DNA of 19,625 nt from M1-B18 sp048264125 (GTDB lineage Bacteria; Bacillota; Clostridia; Peptostreptococcales; Natronincolaceae), in contig JBLXDM010000021.1 of assembly GCA_048264125.1 (NCBI GenBank), positions 1 through 19,625 on the forward strand, given 5' to 3'. The notes beneath the pieces are model-generated. The model had not been told where the DNA came from. It made no database searches and worked only from the letters and a program-made list of their open reading frames with translations. Each line of letters starts with the position of its first letter. The stretch's first letter is position 1. Below are positions 1 through 6,508 of the stretch, in pieces. Made by a program: the position numbers and the translations under genes.

Positions 1-2
1 GC

Positions 3-650
3 AGCATAACCGAAGCAATATTCCAAAACCAAGATTTTAGGAGTAAATATAAGCAATCTTATCAAATTCTAAGCTACGCTCACGAAACGGTGTCCGAAAA
101 ACAAAGAATGGCTCAATCTGTAGATATCATAAATTACGGACAGGTGAATGCTGACTATTTAGATTGTCTAAATCACTTTATGCATCCAAATAATTCTTCT
201 TCGTTATTTAATTCAATTACACTGACTGCATGGAAAGATTTTCTTTCATAAAATGGATTAGAAGAAATAACAAACCCACTAGAATCCATTATTATTGATA
301 CTTTTCAGAAATACCAAACATTTACACCATTAAACAATTATAACAAAGAAACCTATAAACAATGCATACTAACAGCTCTACCAAAAAAAAGATATCTTTC
401 TCACCTAGAAAATTTGATGAATGCATATGTGTTAATTCATGTATTTCTAATACAAGGTTTAACTCACTTGGACTTTCTGACAAAAATCTCGAAAGCTATA
501 ATCTATTCATTCAATATATTGTTGATTACAGTTTTAAAATTCTTACTACTAAAGTATTACTAGATATCCAGAAAGAAAGTCTTGGAAAAGCATTGTTCGC
601 ATGTTTGAAAAATACATATCCGAGGAATAAAAAGTGGAAAGTAAAGCTGT
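3..650 (+). pseudogene. Decayed fragment of an unrecognised protein
   Basis: The plus-strand frame beginning at base 3 is open from the window edge to a TAA at 249-251 (82 codons). The same frame then stays open to a TAG at 561-563. From about 480 the protein-like composition moves to the next frame (residues such as SDKNLESYNLFIQY), which runs on into the terminator hairpin at 659-690. One in-frame stop plus a probable frameshift suggests a broken gene whose 5' part lies outside the window. I recognise no family. The alternative is a short intact C-terminus ending at 249 followed by non-coding DNA. It is the only plausible coding signal on the plus strand and faces the restriction genes tail to tail. 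Confidence 0.35.
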
Positions 651-658
651 TTATCAAA

Positions 659-690
659 AAGGCGATTAACTTTTCATCGTTAATCGCCTT
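659..690 (-). terminator. Bidirectional hairpin terminator after the specificity gene
   Basis: Perfect 12-bp stem (AAGGCGATTAAC / GTTAATCGCCTT) with an 8-nt loop. On the minus strand the stem runs into a short T tract (CCTTTTTGATAA), 11 bp after the stop of the specificity gene at 702. On the plus strand a T-rich tract also follows, so it could stop transcription from both sides. Confidence 0.85.
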
Positions 691-701
691 CACTATATTT
701 A

Positions 702-1868
702 CTATTTTTTTATAACGGATTTTGTAGCACTAATTTTGTTATCACTGTATGTCACAACATCTTTAATAACTAATTTTTGAATAGCAGAAATCAGTGTATC
801 CATGTAATAAAAATTAATTTCATTGTTTTTAACTGGAACTTTCAAATATTTGCCTTTAACAACATTCCATCCACCAAGTTTATTCTTATAGGAGTATATC
901 TTCAAATCCGTTACCTTGTTTATACACGAAACAAAGAACAAATATTGGCGAGATGTAATATTGGTGTTATCATAATTCCAATGAATTGCATAAGCATCTG
1001 ATAAAACAGTAAATTTTCTTGATTGATAATACGCTCTGTAAACATCGCTATTTGAAGGAATAGAAATTACATCCTTTAAGATTGTTGCTCCTTCTTCTGG
1101 CACAAAATAGTTCAAACCTTGATTATTAAAGCTTGAAGTTAAGCACGGCAATAAATATTCACCTGAGGCTTCCTTTGGTAAATCATTTGCTTTATATTGC
1201 AACTTTTGTGTTTTTACGCTTTCAAATAAAGCACCAATTCTATATGAGTCCCATTGAATTTTGTCAAAATCGATAAGAGCCTGTTCCTCTTCAAGAGAAA
1301 GGTGCGTATCTTTTAGTCCTGTAACTGAAAGATATGCTTCTAGCTCAGCTATACGTTGAGCTTCTAGCTCAGCTATGAAACTTTCCATAAAATCAAAGTC
1401 TATAGAATTATCTTTTATAGGCAACATTATTTTATCATTTTCCACCTTATTATCCCAAGTAGCTAAATAATCTCTTGAATATTTATAATACAATGCTTTT
1501 TCAAGCAAAGCAGCTAAAAATACATTTTGATTATGACTTGCTTCATAGTTTCTAGTTTTAATAAAATAACTTTCCGCTAAAATACCAGTTTTTTCTTTTT
1601 GTGCATATACCTTTCCTGCTGCAATAACTCCATTATAAACCACCGAGATAACATTTTCATAAGTAGCGAACTCACCCTTGCGTCCCCAGTACATTATTCC
1701 ATTATCTCCAAATTTGCAGTACACAACAGGAATACAAAATTCCTCGTCTTTATATTTTCTAACATTTTCAGCCGTAGCTTTCTTTACAGGTAACTTAATA
1801 AAGACATCACCAATTCTACGTTCGCCCCACTCAATTGTTTTTAACTTTTCATTGAGTGAGGCATTTAT
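702..1868 (-). CDS. BcgI/HsdS-like DNA specificity subunit, probably made by -1 frameshift
   Basis: Target-recognition subunit of a BcgI-like restriction-modification system. Two homologous TRD halves are visible: one starts IEWGERRIG (residues about 12-20 counted from base 1868), the other IQWDSYRIG (about 204-212). Each is followed by a matching stretch (FCIPVVYC... and YLLPCLTS...). A helical linker lies between them (FMESFIAELEAQRIAELEAYL region, about 159-180). A conventional caller would start at the GTG at 1724 and give 340 residues, but that removes the start of TRD1. The frame is open upstream to 1880 without ATG, GTG, TTG or CTG. I therefore take the coding part from the slip site at 1868, reached by -1 frameshifting from the upstream gene (388 residues added). 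The alternative is a 1-nt deletion in the A run at 1846-1849, which would otherwise give a start MKKLKTIEW. The family call is firm; the mode of expression is inferred. Confidence 0.8.
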   Translation of the reverse strand: MNASLNEKLKTIEWGERRIGDVFIKLPVKKATAENVRKYKDEEFCIPVVYCKFGDNGIMYWGRKGEFATYENVISVVYNGVIAAGKVYAQKEKTGILAESYFIKTRNYEASHNQNVFLAALLEKALYYKYSRDYLATWDNKVENDKIMLPIKDNSIDFDFMESFIAELEAQRIAELEAYLSVTGLKDTHLSLEEEQALIDFDKIQWDSYRIGALFESVKTQKLQYKANDLPKEASGEYLLPCLTSSFNNQGLNYFVPEEGATILKDVISIPSNSDVYRAYYQSRKFTVLSDAYAIHWNYDNTNITSRQYLFFVSCINKVTDLKIYSYKNKLGGWNVVKGKYLKVPVKNNEINFYYMDTLISAIQKLVIKDVVTYSDNKISATKSVIKK

Positions 1869-1889
1869 TTTCCCAGACTTTCATCCTCC
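1825..1889 (-). promoter_or_regulatory. Predicted -1 programmed frameshift signal
   Basis: In minus-strand order: GGAGG at 1889-1885; a 10-nt spacer; the heptamer GGGAAAA at 1874-1868, in phase as G GGA AAA for the upstream gene; its TAA stop at 1867-1865; and a 12-bp stem (GCCTCACTCAAT / ATTGAGTGGGGC, one G-U pair) with arms 1862-1851 and 1835-1824 and a 15-nt loop. The stem begins 5 nt after the heptamer. A Shine-Dalgarno-like site about 10 nt upstream and a stem 5-9 nt downstream is the known layout of bacterial -1 frameshift signals such as dnaX; lambda gpG-T uses GGGAAAG. The frame entered is exactly that of the specificity subunit. Function is predicted from sequence alone. Confidence 0.72.
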
Positions 1890-3916
1890 ATGTTTGGTTT
1901 CCTAAGAAGATTAGACACTTCCCAAGCTAAGTAATCACTAACTGTTTTCTTAAAGTCATAAAGCGTTGGTTTTGTATCAATTGGTGCTGTCTGATTCCAG
2001 TCTGCACCGTTTTCTATGTCAATCGTTCCTTCGTAATACTCTTTTTCTGTAAATATGTTTAGTTTAGATTTTCCAAATCGAACTAAATCAACAACCTCTT
2101 GGTAACGCTCTTTTGCATGGTCGGTATCCTTAAGATTATTACTTACTTTTTTACGACTGGAACGAGTATAGCCATCATTAGAAAAGTCTATAAATTTTAC
2201 TATATCATCTTTTTGATGTGCTTCTCCTACTCTAAACACATATACATTTGTCTGAACACTAGATTTCCCAATAAACAAATCTAACGGCATCTTAATGCTT
2301 GCAAGCAATGTGCTATGTTTTAATATTTTCTTATTGTATTCTGTTGCTTGCCCTGAACCTGCTGAATTTTTAATAATAATTGCGCCATACCCCTTATTCA
2401 TCATAGATAAAGCTTTCTCAACAAAGTCCATTCCATTTCCTGGTCCAGAATATGGGGGATTTAATACAAAAGCATCTGCTGGGAATTTATCATTTGTTTT
2501 TCCAAATCCATAATTTCCGTTGAAGTCTGTTAAGGCGTCTTTGTTAAGGATATTAGAACTACCGTCACCCATCAGAATCATATTTAAAATAGCAAGCATA
2601 TAAACGCTTGAAAGTAACTCGATACCAAGCAACTGTGTAGCTTTAATCTCCACAGTTTTTTTCAAGTACTCATCTGGTGATTTTATTTTTTCTTTTGCAT
2701 CATTAAGCATCTCATTCATTGCAGCAACAAGAAGACCAGCAGAACCTGTTGCAAAATCCCATACATATGAATCTTTATTAACTCTCGCAAGTTTTACAAG
2801 GAGATTTGCAACATAAGATGGCGTAAGAACAACATCATTCAATTTGTCCTGTGTGAATCCAAGCCAACTATACATTTCATTGAATAACTTTCCTGTAAAA
2901 TCAGTTGTTAAACCAATTTTATAATAAATCCCCAAGTCATCAACAATTTTTGTGAATACTCGTTTTAGCTGGCTTTCCCCATTCTCAACTTTGTTTATAT
3001 TATCAGTTGTCAGTGTATTCTGAAGCGTTCTTACAATAAGTTCTTTCTTTTCATTAGGTAATTTTTTCTCATTGAGGAATGCTCTAATTTTTCTAACAAT
3101 AATATCACCATCTGTATTTCCTTCTTCGTTTGAAGACCTCAAATCACTTTTTTCAAGTGGCGCAACCTTTCCTGGAATACCAAGTGTTGCAATAATAGAA
3201 GCTGCTACCAAGTAGACTCTATCATTTTCACCTAAGCCTTTTTCATTTTGATAGATATCATTATTTAGCTTGACAAGGCTTGCATTAATTTCTTGTTCAC
3301 GCTTTTCTTTTAACTTATCAAGTTCATCAGGACTAAGTTTCAAATTCTTTACTTTTTGAATAAAGGCATCAAAATTTTCATTCTTTAAGAAAGACAAGTC
3401 TGTGTATTCATCAACCTTCTGCCCAGATCCTAAGTTTTCCTTAGAAACATAATATACACCGATAGAATGCTCTAATTTGCCATTATCGTTCATATATCCC
3501 GTTACACCAATAGCAATAATATCTGTGTAGCTAGTATGATGCAAAAGAGCATTTGCATAATGAATAGCACCATTTACAGCATAAGAATTAATATTTCTAA
3601 AGTTAGCCTCATTTTTTGAGTTTTTGTTCTCAACTTGACCATCAGCATCAAGTTTCACCAGTTTATCTTTGTATCCCTTATATTCGATAAGAATAGGGTA
3701 AAAATCAAGATTCTTATCTTGTAAAAGAAGTTTTGCATCAGGTCTATTTCCACCTGTACCACCATTCTTTGAATAATAATCTTCTAGAGCCTTATCAATT
3801 TCTGTATTTAATGATTGTTGTTCTAATTTATAATCCAATCCATATATTTTAAGCCAGCCATTGCAAAGGTCTGCAACATTAGGCTCTACAGATTGAATTG
3901 ATTTACTTTTAGCCAT
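1865..3916 (-). CDS. BcgI-like restriction nuclease-methyltransferase subunit
   Basis: Combined endonuclease and N6-adenine methyltransferase of 683 residues, close to the size of BcgI subunit A. The N-terminus carries a PD-(D/E)xK nuclease pattern: P59-D60, then IEYKG with E78 and K80. After a helical linker (about 180-350) comes the methyltransferase: LTPSYVANLL (364-373), the SAM-binding motif DFATGSAG (387-394) and catalytic NPPY (486-489). No separate HsdR is present, as expected when the nuclease is built in. AAGGAGA lies about 10 nt before the ATG at 3916. The last codons form a slippery heptamer and the specificity frame follows at -1, so the enzyme is probably made both alone and fused. 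It should cut DNA lacking its methylation mark, as BcgI does on both sides of a split site. The subtype is inferred; a type I-like HsdM with an extra N-terminal domain is the alternative. Confidence 0.85.
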   Translation of the reverse strand: MAKSKSIQSVEPNVADLCNGWLKIYGLDYKLEQQSLNTEIDKALEDYYSKNGGTGGNRPDAKLLLQDKNLDFYPILIEYKGYKDKLVKLDADGQVENKNSKNEANFRNINSYAVNGAIHYANALLHHTSYTDIIAIGVTGYMNDNGKLEHSIGVYYVSKENLGSGQKVDEYTDLSFLKNENFDAFIQKVKNLKLSPDELDKLKEKREQEINASLVKLNNDIYQNEKGLGENDRVYLVAASIIATLGIPGKVAPLEKSDLRSSNEEGNTDGDIIVRKIRAFLNEKKLPNEKKELIVRTLQNTLTTDNINKVENGESQLKRVFTKIVDDLGIYYKIGLTTDFTGKLFNEMYSWLGFTQDKLNDVVLTPSYVANLLVKLARVNKDSYVWDFATGSAGLLVAAMNEMLNDAKEKIKSPDEYLKKTVEIKATQLLGIELLSSVYMLAILNMILMGDGSSNILNKDALTDFNGNYGFGKTNDKFPADAFVLNPPYSGPGNGMDFVEKALSMMNKGYGAIIIKNSAGSGQATEYNKKILKHSTLLASIKMPLDLFIGKSSVQTNVYVFRVGEAHQKDDIVKFIDFSNDGYTRSSRKKVSNNLKDTDHAKERYQEVVDLVRFGKSKLNIFTEKEYYEGTIDIENGADWNQTAPIDTKPTLYDFKKTVSDYLAWEVSNLLRKPNMEDESLGK

Positions 3917-3963
3917 CGTACATTATCTCCTTTTCCTATTGCACTTTCCCTTTTCATACGTAA

Positions 3964-3989
3964 AAAGCAGTCGGATAACCGACCGCTTT
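3964..3989 (-). terminator. Rho-independent terminator between lysS and the restriction genes
   Basis: On the minus strand AAAGCGGTCGG pairs with CCGACTGCTTT (11 bp including one G-T pair), with loop TTAT, followed by further T residues. It lies about 115 bp beyond the lysS stop and 47 bp before the ATG of the restriction enzyme, separating the two transcripts. It may have come with the possible integrase tail just upstream. Confidence 0.75.
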
Positions 3990-4011
3990 CCACTTATCGT
4001 TATTTTAGTAT

Positions 4012-4098
4012 TTATAATTTTAGCATGTTCTCTTTATTTAGTCGTAAATCGGTCGTAAATTTTTTCACTACCTTCCCGAAACCACCGAAAATAATATG
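4012..4098 (-). pseudogene. Possible 3' tail of a lost tyrosine integrase
   Basis: In the short gap after lysS, a minus-strand frame reads GKVVKKFTTDLRL and then NKENMLKL before a TAA at 4014-4012. A terminator hairpin follows directly. It looks like the basic C-terminal tail of a phage- or ICE-type integrase, and its position between a housekeeping gene and an accessory restriction system fits a junction left by an excised or decayed element. The frame continues upstream only into lysS, so no catalytic domain remains. A 9-bp direct repeat (GTCGTAAAT at 4041-4049 and 4052-4060) lies inside it. The resemblance rests on memory of such tails, so the call is weak. Confidence 0.25.
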
Positions 4099-4103
4099 CT
4101 TTC

Positions 4104-5579
4104 TTACTCAATTGGCTTCATTGTCGGAAAGAATATTATATCCCTTATGGAGGGCGAATTGGTCAACAGCATAATCATCCTATCTATACCTATTCCTAAA
4201 CCACCTGTTGGTGGAAGACCTACCTCTAAAGCATTAATAAAGTCTAGGTCCATCGGATGCGCCTCTTCGTCGCCTGCCTCCTTCTGAGCTAATTGGGCTT
4301 CAAAACGTCCCTTTTGATCTATTGGATCATTCAGCTCTGAGAAAGCATTTGCAATTTCCCATGTATTTGCAAAGGCCTCAAATCTATTTGTTATCATAGG
4401 ATTATCAGGATTCCTCTTTGCCAATGGAGAAATCTCCACCGGATGATGTAGTACAAAGGTAGGTTGCATTAAATCCTTTTCGCAAAACTCTTCAAAGGCA
4501 AGGGAAACCAGATGTCCCTTTGTCATTCGGGTTTCTACATCTAAATGAAGCCTTTCCTTAGCTGTCTTTCTTGCTTCCTCATCGGTTTCAAAATCATAGA
4601 AATTGATACCTGTCTTTTGTTGAACCAGCTCATGCATTGAAACCCTTTTCCATGGGGGCTTGAAATCTATGTCCACCCCTTGGAAATTAATAACCGTTGA
4701 GCCGCTCACCTTTTCTGCGCAATATGCCACCAGATTCTCTGTAATCTCCATCATGTCCTTATAGTCCTGATATGCAGCGTACAGCTCTATGCTGGTATAC
4801 TCAGGATTATGCTTTATGGAAATACCTTCATTTCTGAACATCTTACCCATTTCATAGACCTTGTCGAAGCCTCCGACAATCAATCGTTTCAGATACAATT
4901 CATTAGCAATTCTAAGCTGCATGTCGATATCTAAGGTGTTATGATGAGTTAAGAAGGGTTTGGCGGCAGCCCCTCCAGCAATAGTAGTCAATATGGGGGT
5001 CTCCACCTCTAGATAGCCTTTATCATCTAAAAACTCTCTTACCGCCTTAATTATCTTGCTTCTTTTAATAAAGGTTTCTTTAACCTCAGGGTTTACTATT
5101 AAATCAACATAGCGTTGACGATATCTTGTGTCTGTATCCTTGAGACCATGCCACTTCTCTGGCAAGATCTGTAGGGACTTTGATAAAAGCACAACCTTAG
5201 CTGCTTTTACGGATATTTCACCCTTATTTGTTCTAAATATTTCTCCCTGTACCTCTAAAATATCCCCGATGTCGTAGGTTACAAAGAGCTCATACGCCTC
5301 ATTACCTATCATATCCTCTCTGACATAGACCTGAATTTGTCCATCCTTGTCCTGCAGGTTTATAAAGGTAGCCTTGCCGTGACCTCTTTTGGTCATAAGC
5401 CTTCCTGCAATAGTTGCAATCTGGCCTTCAAGAGCATCGAAATCTGCTTTTATGCCTTCACTGTAATGGGTAACATAAACCTTTTCTACTTTGAATGGGT
5501 CCTTACCTATCTCCTGTAAATGCTTAAGCTTTTCTCTTCTTATTTTTAAGAGTTCATTTATATTTAACTCTTCACTCAT
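4104..5579 (-). CDS. lysS: Lysyl-tRNA synthetase, class II
   Basis: Charges tRNA-Lys with lysine in the cytoplasm. The 491 residues match the usual bacterial length. An N-terminal OB-fold anticodon-binding domain (about 55-140; GRLMTKRGHGKATFINLQD) is followed by the class II catalytic core with motif 1 around 189-210 (YLEVETPIL), motif 2 at FRNEG (248-252) and a C-terminal motif 3 (GLGIGIDRMIMLL). The end FFPTMKP is typical of LysS. The ATG has GGGGG about 8 nt upstream. It starts 16 bp after greA, in a greA-lysS operon common in Firmicutes. No T-box is visible in the leader. Confidence 0.98.
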   Translation of the reverse strand: MSEELNINELLKIRREKLKHLQEIGKDPFKVEKVYVTHYSEGIKADFDALEGQIATIAGRLMTKRGHGKATFINLQDKDGQIQVYVREDMIGNEAYELFVTYDIGDILEVQGEIFRTNKGEISVKAAKVVLLSKSLQILPEKWHGLKDTDTRYRQRYVDLIVNPEVKETFIKRSKIIKAVREFLDDKGYLEVETPILTTIAGGAAAKPFLTHHNTLDIDMQLRIANELYLKRLIVGGFDKVYEMGKMFRNEGISIKHNPEYTSIELYAAYQDYKDMMEITENLVAYCAEKVSGSTVINFQGVDIDFKPPWKRVSMHELVQQKTGINFYDFETDEEARKTAKERLHLDVETRMTKGHLVSLAFEEFCEKDLMQPTFVLHHPVEISPLAKRNPDNPMITNRFEAFANTWEIANAFSELNDPIDQKGRFEAQLAQKEAGDEEAHPMDLDFINALEVGLPPTGGLGIGIDRMIMLLTNSPSIRDIIFFPTMKPIE

Positions 5580-5595
5580 TTGTTATTCCCCCAAA

Positions 5596-6072
5596 CTATC
5601 TCTTGATGGATATAATTTTATATTGTGTCGCTCCGTCCGGAATCTGAACCTCCACTGATTCTCCTACCTTTTTACCTAACAGGCTTCTGCCTACAGGAGA
5701 TTCGTTTGAAATTTTTAAATCGTAGGGGTCTGCCTCAGCAGAGCCTACTATTGTATATTCTACCTCTTCCTGGAACTCCATATCTAAAACCGTCACCGTT
5801 GATCCTATACTTACAACATCTATGGATATATCGTCCTCATCAATAACTCTAGCCTTCTTTAGCATGCCCTCAAGCTTGAGGATTCTTTCCTCCATCTGAG
5901 CCTGTTCATTTTTCGCTTCATCATATTCGGAGTTTTCACTTATATCTCCAAAGGCAATAGCCTGTTTAATTCTCTCGGCTACTTCTTTACGTCTTACTGT
6001 TTTTAGCATCTCTAGCTCATCTTCAATTTTCTTTAAACCATTAACAGTTAATACAACCTCTTTTTCTACCAT
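5596..6072 (-). CDS. greA: Transcription elongation factor GreA
   Basis: Binds the secondary channel of RNA polymerase and stimulates cleavage of backtracked RNA. The 158 residues match the family. The N-terminal coiled coil (about 1-75) carries the tip motif GDISENSEYDEAKNEQ, including the acidic residues that coordinate Mg2+. The C-terminal FKBP-like domain (about 82-158) includes SPVGRSLLGKKVGE. The ATG has AAAGGAGAGG just upstream. It is the first gene of greA-lysS and is preceded by a consensus sigma-70 promoter and a long leader. Confidence 0.98.
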   Translation of the reverse strand: MVEKEVVLTVNGLKKIEDELEMLKTVRRKEVAERIKQAIAFGDISENSEYDEAKNEQAQMEERILKLEGMLKKARVIDEDDISIDVVSIGSTVTVLDMEFQEEVEYTIVGSAEADPYDLKISNESPVGRSLLGKKVGESVEVQIPDGATQYKIISIKR

Positions 6073-6273
6073 AATCCCTCTCCTTTACCCGATATAATAT
6101 AATGTATATTACACATCCCTACTGCCTATATACTAAAGCTATTTGATATGTATGTTGTTAGATAATATATGTTCATACATTAAAATTATTCCCTAAGCGC
6201 AATGGGAATTTTATCCTTATACAGTATAAGAAGCACTGATTTAACAGTGCTTGCAACCCATTATATTGTAGAT
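6073..6273 (-). other. Leader of the greA-lysS transcript
   Basis: About 190 nt lie between the predicted start of transcription and the greA ATG. Two dyads are visible on the minus strand: AAGCACTG / CAGTGCTT with a 6-nt loop (6231-6252), near the 5' end of the RNA, and an ATTCCC / GGGAAT stem with AT-rich flanks (6182-6212). Neither has a strong T tract. I see no T-box, lysine riboswitch core or leader peptide that I can defend. Confidence 0.4.
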
Positions 6274-6302
6274 ATTATAAGCCAGCCACCAGAAATTGTC
6301 AA
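6274..6302 (-). promoter_or_regulatory. Sigma-70-type promoter for greA-lysS
   Basis: On the minus strand a perfect -35 TTGACA (6302-6297) is followed by 17 bp and a perfect -10 TATAAT (6279-6274). Both hexamers match consensus at ideal spacing. Transcription should start near 6267. Confidence 0.85.
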
Positions 6303-6342
6303 GTTAAATGAGAAAATATTCTAAAATTTAACCCCTTTGTCT

Positions 6343-6506
6343 TAGTACCTTGACAGCTTTAAAAAATTAGGAACAGCAATGAGGAAATTTTTTTCAGGAC
6401 AAGGCGGAGGAGGAAGCAATATCGGGCTATATTGCGACTGACGACAACGCAGCCCTGGCGAAATTTAGCCATTACTGCACTAAGAATTAAGGTTGTCAAG
6501 GTACTA
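6343..6506. repeat. Structured dispersed repeat, copy 1
   Basis: A 164-bp element bounded by a perfect 13-bp inverted repeat (TAGTACCTTGACA at 6343-6355 and TGTCAAGGTACTA at 6494-6506). The arms continue as imperfect pairing further inward (for example AACAGCAATG against CATTACTG). The 54-bp core at 6399-6452 (ACAAGGCGGAGGAGGAAG onward) matches the core of copy 2 at 51 of 54 positions and holds a small CAATAT / ATATTG hairpin. It ends 2 bp from the stop codon of the quinate dehydrogenase-like gene, so it may also act as that gene's 3' end. Confidence 0.85.
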
Positions 6507-6508
6507 GG

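Noticed and set aside
362..715. Separate 117-residue plus-strand protein
   Set aside because: Its first third has shadow-like composition while another frame is protein-like there, and its end reads through a perfect terminator hairpin.
702..1724. Specificity subunit starting at the GTG at 1724
   Set aside because: The same frame encodes the start of TRD1 for 48 codons upstream, so this start would cut into a domain; it is also not preceded by a good ribosome binding site.
6073..6273. T-box or lysine riboswitch in the greA-lysS leader
   Set aside because: No T-box sequence, antiterminator or terminator with a T run, and no lysine riboswitch core could be found.
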